64,000 bases of DNA, from NCBI GenBank assembly GCA_028622995.1, contig JAJQJQ010000002.1, positions 11,098,001-11,162,000 on the forward strand, given 5' to 3'. The stretch comes from Panagrolaimus kolymaensis (Eukaryota; Nematoda; Chromadorea; Rhabditida; Panagrolaimidae). Positions 58,390 through 64,000 of the stretch are shown here, one piece after another. How positions within the stretch are numbered: position 1 is the first letter of the stretch; each line of letters opens with the position of its first letter. Position numbers and translations under genes: made by a program. Under the pieces are notes generated by a model. It did no database searches, was not told the origin of the DNA, and worked only from the letters and a program-made list of their open reading frames with translations.

Positions 58390-59811
58390 TTAAAATAAAT
58401 CGTTTAAAAAAATGCGTGAATAAACTTGAAGCATCTCTTTGGGATCAGCAATTTTGAGAAAATCTATATACATTTTCCAAATCTGTTTATCCCATAAACG
58501 ATATGTCAAACGATGTTCAATATTAGCTTTAATAAATTCATAATGATCACTTTCAAGAATGGTATTAAAAAATTTTTCAACATCATCATAACGAACAGCT
58601 AAAATTTCATTAAACAATGTTTTCAATCGTTGAATATTTTTCAAAAATGATTTTTTTGGTGGTCCTTCTAAATATGTATTTGCAATTATTAATTTTTATA
58701 CAAACTAAAATTTTTTTAAAAACCTGAATATAATTGAAATTTCATTAAATCATATTCCAATTGTGAATGAGGATATTCCAAACATTCTTCTCGCTTTTTC
58801 CTTGAATAATATCGATATCTTTGAGTTTGTTGAATAATATATTTAGCAAATGGAAATCGCTTTTTATGAAACTTTAAATTATTTTTTGTTGTTGTTGTCG
58901 TTGTAAGAATTAAGCAAATGTGTTTAGGGAAGCTTTTGAGGCCACAGAATTTTTATATTTTAAAGATGGGAATTCCAAGAGCATTCTCAAATTTTCAAAA
59001 ATTCTCGAATTTTTCAAGAAATTTGAGTTTTCATTGACAAAAAAAAACGGGAATTTAGAGTGAAGCAATCAAAATGAAAAATTATTCTTACTGAACTCAA
59101 AGGGAAAAAACCCCCCATTTGATTTTATTAACTAACACCCAAATATTCTTTATAATTAATTATAAAAAAATTATTAATGAAAAATTAAAGAAAAATAAGA
59201 TTTTTAAGAAATCATATTAAACCCGCCAGTGCTTAACCTTGAATCATGCCATCGTCGTCTGTAAGCCTCTATCAAATAAGGCTGGTTTTATTAAAGGACA
59301 ACTCGAAAAAATAAAATAAAAATTTCTTTAAAATTGTTTAATTTTATTTTAAGCCTATTTTGCGAGTGCTTAATTTTTTACAGAAAATATATTATAAGCT
59401 TTAGGATCATTATAAAAATGATAAAAAGCTGAATAAAGAATTGATTCATATTTTTCATCTTCTGGTTTTTTGACATCATCTCTAAAAAATATTTGAATTT
59501 ATCAATTATTAATAAATATATCAAAAAATATTTTCTTTTTACCCAGCCTGAATTTTCCATTCTGGTTTTAATGATCTGAAAAAAAAAATGAAAGACTGAT
59601 GAAAGTTTTAATATATTTTTTGTTTTCACCTTAATAAAGTTTCCCAAATTTGATGTGGAGTTAAAAAAGATTTTGTAAATGAAACAATAATCTTCCATTT
59701 TTCTTCATCATTTCCAGCCAAAGAAATATTTTTTTCAAGTTTTGTGAGAAGAGTCGCATACGTTGGACTATGCTGGTAATAAACAGCAGATAATGATGGA
59801 AGAACGAGCAT
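58390..59811 (-). CDS. Truncated HAT-like family copy 3 (no F-box-like part)
   Basis: Five exons: 59811-59630, 59575-59543, 59481-59382, 58871-58724 and 58667-58390; phases agree and give 246 aa. It matches the front of copies 1 and 2: FTKSFLTPHQIWETLL, then LEYPHSQLEYDLMKFQLYS, then DKQIWKMYIDFLKIADPK. In both full copies an intron follows the DPK-equivalent position; here the frame reads straight on as EMLQVYSRIFLNDLF and stops. The F-box-like and LRR-like halves are absent. The exon 4 acceptor (TTTAAAG) is weak and intron 3 is long (510 bp), so this could be a decaying gene rather than a functional short form. If expressed, it would be a HAT-only protein that might compete with the full copies. 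Confidence 0.75.
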
Positions 59812-61902
59812 TTTAATTATTTTTAAATAAAAATCAACAATTAAAAATTTTTGTTTTTTTAGCTAACACCTTAACTCCAATTTTGCTTTTTTTTTTTGAT
59901 GATTAAATTGATATTAAACAAGAATAAAAAATCAATATTTATTTTTTTGATAAGACAATATAAAAAATCTTGAAATGATTTCTCTTACTTTCATGCTTGT
60001 AAGAAAAATGAAAAACTTTCAGAAAAAAAATTCTTGAATGGAGATTGAAAGGTTGTATCAATAAACCAATTAAAAATAAACTACAAACGCATTCCTTTTT
60101 ATTTTAATAAAATATTTTAACAAATTCTTTATATTTTTTTAAACCAAAAATCTAACAACAAATGCTTCGAATCAAAAAAGAAAGTTTATTAAAGAACCAT
60201 AATAAATAAAAAGCTTTTCCTTTTTCTTCTCTTAGAGAAATTTCGTTGCTTCAAAGTTAGTGCTGGAATAGCAAATAAAAAGTTATAAAAACAAATTGCT
60301 GAATTTAACACACATATATTAAATTTTTTAAAATTACTTTTTTTCTTTTTTACATATTTTCAACAATCTCCGATGAAACAATTTTGTTACATTATTAAAT
60401 ATTTGATAAACACCAAATATAAAAAACGGGAAATATTTTGTTTATTTGTTTTTAAGACTTCTCTCTTTTTTTCATCTAAAAATTAAAAAAAAAAAAAGAC
60501 AAGAAATTTATGATGAAAAAAAGAGAGAGATGGATGGACGTAGAGTAGTTGTTGTTGTTTGGTGCTCAAAGTAAAGTTAAAAATGATCAATCAACCATTT
60601 CTTGTTGAACTTTAGAATCTTTTTTTCAACGCTATAAGAAAAAACGTGAGTTTTTTTTGTGATCTTTCGTTTTGATGTTTGTTTTTTTGTTGTACACATC
60701 TTTCTTTATTTTTATTTATTTTTTTGCCCCCAAGTTTGTAACCTAACAAAACAAAACAGAAGACAAGCACACGAGAATAACAAAAATATAAATACATTGT
60801 CCATGGACGAGGAAGCTAGCTAGCTTTATGTTTTTTGAGGGGCAAAAAACAATTTTATTTGTGGTGGAGAAGCCTTGTTTTCTTTTTTTTTGAGTCCAAA
60901 ACAACAACATTGATGGTAGAGGAAGAAAAAGAAAAAAAATAGCTTTTTGTTGTTGTTGCTGAGGGCAATTTTTTCCCTCTATTTTTTTTTGGTGCATTTT
61001 TTAAAGGAAAAATGAAAATCGAAACTGCATTTTTTTTATGTTTATTGTTTTCTTTCTTTCCCCCTTATTTTTTTTTCTATCATTGTTAGCCATGGCTGCT
61101 GCCTGCCACTATGACCGCCAAAAATAATACCATAGAGAAAAAAAAGCCATAACTAAATCGAAGAGAAGAAACACATTCAAAAAAAAAATTGGAATTTGGA
61201 CTATTTGCGAGTGCAGCACACGTACACACACAAACAACACAACAACAATGAGTCGTCAGCTTTATATGTGTGCGTATTTCATCATTTTAGTTTTATTTTT
61301 GTTGTTTGGTTCCCTTTTTTTCTTCTTCCCAAAGTTGTTTACGCATTTTTTTCTTCTTTAAAAGAAGGGGATGAAAAAAAGAAAGAAAACAAGCCCATCT
61401 CATTTATTTTTATTTTTCTGTGTATCTCTCTCCGCCTCTCTTTCCATTCTTTCACTTTACTATACTGCTGCTACAGGGCAGCGGCAGCGGCAACGGGCAA
61501 AACACACGCCCTATAGCAACAACTAGTAACAACCAAAGAGGAAAGGGGAAGAAAAATATCGCATCGTCGCATTGAAGTATAGCGCAACAACGAACGAAAG
61601 AATGAAAAAAAGCATAAACAACCAAAAAGATGAAAAAATTTAGTCGACCAATGACCAACTTCATAGAACCAATATAAAAGGAGCCCAGAAAAAGTATGAA
61701 AACATCAGAAAACAAAAATTTTTAGTCGGTTGTTTTTAGTTTTTAGTTTTCAGCTTTTTTGAAGGAAAAAATTTCCACCGAGTATTTTTGTATTTATTTT
61801 TTCCGAGTCTTTTTTCTTTAAATTTTCTTCTTTGATAAAATTATTAAGTTTTTTTCATTTTTCAGAATTAATTTACTTTACTCCCTAAATCTTTAATCAA
61901 TC
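59812..61902. other. Intergenic region with promoter of LEA-like gene
   Basis: No gene supported. The last 450 bp is less A/T-biased, with CA repeats (61210-61250) and a GC-rich patch (61465-61510). A TATA element sits at 61673-61678. A TTTTTCAG acceptor (61858-61865) precedes the start codon by 37 bp. Confidence 0.5.
61673..61678 (+). promoter_or_regulatory. TATA box of the LEA-like gene
   Basis: TATAAA in the context CCAATATAAAAGGAGCCC, a near-consensus TATA element 225 bp upstream of the start at 61903, with a presumed 5'UTR intron or trans-splice site between. Assigned by sequence and position only. Confidence 0.55.
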
Positions 61903-62136
61903 ATGTCATCCCACAAAACTGAAGTCCATTGTGAAAAAACCAAACAAGAAGTCCCTTATGAAGACAAAACTGCTATGGGAAAATTGAAGGAAGGTGTCAA
62001 GGATGCTGCTTCAGCTGTTAAGGAAGCTGTCACCGGTGAAGGCATCAAAGAAACCGTACACAAATCCGAAAAATCTTACAAAGATTCCGATGGAAACATC
62101 CATCATGAAAATACTAAAGCCACTCGTGAACGTTAA
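61903..62136 (+). CDS. Small hydrophilic LEA-like protein
   Basis: Single exon, 77 aa, starting MSSHKTEVHCEKTKQEVPYE. Nearly every residue is charged or small; one Cys and no hydrophobic core. The middle (MGKLKEGVKDAASAVKEAV) has the Ala/Lys/Glu/Asp 11-residue periodicity of group 3 LEA helices, then KSYKDSDGNIHHENTKA. Codons are more C-ending than in surrounding genes, consistent with strong expression, and there is a good TATA element. LEA proteins protect against desiccation in worms; this role is an inference from composition. It is short, so it might be another small stress-type hydrophilin. Confidence 0.75.
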   Translation: MSSHKTEVHCEKTKQEVPYEDKTAMGKLKEGVKDAASAVKEAVTGEGIKETVHKSEKSYKDSDGNIHHENTKATRER

Positions 62137-64000
62137 ATAATTTTTTTTGTTTAACTTTTTACACAACAAAAAAATTTATGTGAAAATCTATCTCATTCAT
62201 TAATTTTTTTTATATTCCGTCGCTTCTTTTTAAATTTTTCTGTAAAATGTAATATTTCACTTTTAATGTTTAATTTAATGATAATGCTAATGCTAAAAAA
62301 ATTTTTCTTTTTTTTTATCATAAAGTAATTTTTATTTTAATATTACCTTTGGAAGTTTTTTTTGTGGGGCACAAAGTTTAAGTTTTTTCATTCAATTGGC
62401 AGAAAAAAAAAAAATCGAAGCTAGAGAAACAATTACATAAGTGAAAGTAAAGGGACTATGGAAATTTCAATAAAAAAAATAGTCAAGCTTAAATCATGGA
62501 TCGATTAATAATAAATAAATATTTGTGGTTAATTCTTTCAACTTCTTAAAAAAACAAAAATTTTGAGAGAGAAAAAATTTGTAAAAAAAAATAAAAGGAT
62601 TTTTGCTTTGATTTTGTTTTTATTTTTCTTTAAGAACATGTTCGTCTTTTTATAGGGGATTTGCATTTTTTACGATCATTTGTTTTAGATAATGGCTGCA
62701 TATCTTCTTGATGATGCACAGAATTGAATGGACATAGAAATCCATGATCGTCCCAATCGAGGTTGAATGGGTTCTGATATGGTGAAGGAGGTTTTCGGCC
62801 GGGCGAAACTGTAGCATCATTAAACGTCTGTTCTCCAACATCATTGTTTGTTTATTGATGAAGCCTTTTCTGGAAAAAAGGTCTTAAGTTCAGGTTCGAC
62901 CGAAACCTTGAATGAACCTTTTTTTGTTGAAAACTTAGGGAAACGTTCGTCGTAATAAAACCTCCGTCGACAATGACAGACACTGTCAGACGAAGAAGCG
63001 TTCGAATGACAATGTAACTAACTGATGGTAGGAACATCGCATTTTTAGTATAAATTTATTTTAACAAATATAAAAAAAGAGGAATAAAAAATTGAAAAAA
63101 AAAGGCCAAGCATCTTGACTTTAAAAAGATGCAAAAAGATAAATAGCGAAAACCCCAGAATAAGGTTTTTTGTTTTTGTTTTGAAATATGTCGAAGATGA
63201 TCGGGGTTGTTGCGCCGTTAAACTTTTTATTTAAAAAAAATCGATTTGTATTATAATTTTTACACCCTTTTTTTACGGCTGTCGTCGTCGCTCATTTTTT
63301 TTCCTGCCTTTGAAAGCAAAGTGATCGAAAAAATATTTCGAAACCAAAATGTGTAAATGAAATTGCTTTTTTTTTATTTAACGCAACGAATGGATTTTTT
63401 TCTTTCGTTCGTTGAATAAAAAGCCATTCGCAAAAAATGGCAGCTTTCAAAGTGCATTCGATTTCCATTTTTTGAATATTCATTTCTGGTTTACTATAAA
63501 ACTAAAACAAACATAAAATTATTAAATTTTATCTTTGCATTTTTTCAATTTAAAAATTATGCTGCTTTTTCTCACATATTTTCCCCCCATGGATGAAATA
63601 AAAGCAGACGATAAATATGTAGGAGATAATAAAAATTAATTGGTTTCCTACACATAGCTTGTTAGTGGTTCGAATTGGTTTTTTTTTTTGATGGAAATAA
63701 TCAATAGAATTATGCTTCCACATGAGCAATCATGATCACACGAAGTCATAAAACAATAAAAAAAAAGCAAACCCAAAAAAAGATAAGAAATAAAAAGGTA
63801 CATTCTTTCAAGAAAAGAAATGCCAATTAATATAAATAAAGCATTCTATTTGTTTAAATGTTTGCTGATAAAAAAACCATATATAAATTGGCTTGATTTT
63901 TTTGCAGTAATTTTCAACAACCCAACTTTAAACTAATAAATTTGTTGGTTTTTTTATACAAAATGTTGGGGTTTCTTCTTGTAAATTGATTTAATCTTTT
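62137..64000. other. 3' flank; GC-richer patch with possible exon on minus strand
   Basis: Mostly A+T-rich. The patch 62636-63040 stands out by higher G+C and lack of homopolymers. On the minus strand two adjoining open frames occur: one starting at 63037 (PSVSYIVIRTLLRL) and one from about 62837 down to a stop near 62636 reading VGEQTF, SPGRKPPSPYQNPFNLDWDD and KRRTC. The latter has plausible protein composition. I see no clean splice pair connecting them, so no gene is called. Right of 63050 nothing is recognised. Confidence 0.4.

Noticed and set aside
62650..63037. Mariner-type transposase remnant
   Set aside because: I looked for transposase DD(D/E) and HNAP-like blocks in all three minus-strand frames and found none.
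1..64000. tRNA, rRNA, spliced-leader RNA genes or CRISPR arrays
   Set aside because: No B-box GTTCGAxxC context with a cloverleaf, no conserved rRNA blocks and no regularly spaced repeats found on either strand by eye.

Overview
This looks like a stretch of nematode nuclear genome. It is very A+T-rich, with poly-A and poly-T runs throughout. Genes are split by mostly short (about 45-500 bp) GT..AG introns with nematode-style TTTTCAG or TTTTTAG acceptors, and several starts lie 20-40 bp after such an acceptor, as expected for 5'UTR introns or spliced-leader trans-splicing. The protein families fit a rhabditid nematode: a C-type lectin with a VWA-like front, a three-domain ACBP, an F-box-like family and Skp1-related and BTB proteins. 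A clade IV worm (Panagrolaimus/Strongyloides/tylenchid type) is a guess from base composition only. No tRNA, rRNA, CRISPR array, intact transposon or bacterial feature is visible. Exon joins below were built by hand from splice sites and checked for reading phase.

Layout. 1-3.3 kb: a receptor-like protein kinase (minus, cut by the window edge) in divergent orientation with a secreted, Cys/Pro-rich single-pass membrane protein. 4.9-15.4 kb: two large disordered, coiled-coil proteins; the first (2380 aa) has repeated acidic SUMO-interaction-like motifs and two internal duplications. 16.0-19.0 kb: copy 1 of a HAT-like/F-box-like family. 19.0-23.4 kb: gene-poor. 23.4-26.0 kb (minus): TRMT112 and a BTB protein. 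26.0-32.5 kb: gene-poor, with degenerate repeats. 32.5-34.2 kb (minus): choline/ethanolamine kinase. 34.9-38.3 kb: a secreted C-type lectin protein and a small secreted protein. 38.6-39.8 kb (minus): a LAPTM-like four-TM protein. 42.7-46.6 kb: family copy 2, tail-to-tail with a Skp1-related gene. 48.7-52.0 kb: a divergent ADP/ATP carrier. 54.2-54.7 kb: acyl-CoA-binding protein. 56.7-58.3 kb: a second LAPTM-like paralogue. 58.4-59.8 kb (minus): a truncated copy 3 of the family. 61.9-62.1 kb: a small hydrophilic LEA-like protein.

How they may work together. Four loci (two full F-box-like copies, Skp1-related, BTB) are candidate ubiquitin-ligase parts, so one inferred theme is lineage-specific SCF/CUL3 adaptor evolution. 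The remaining recognisable genes are housekeeping (TRMT112, choline kinase, ADP/ATP carrier, ACBP) or surface/secreted. The most novel items are the HAT-like plus F-box-like family, with conserved intron phases and a truncated third member, and the 2380-residue protein with repeated SIM-like motifs.
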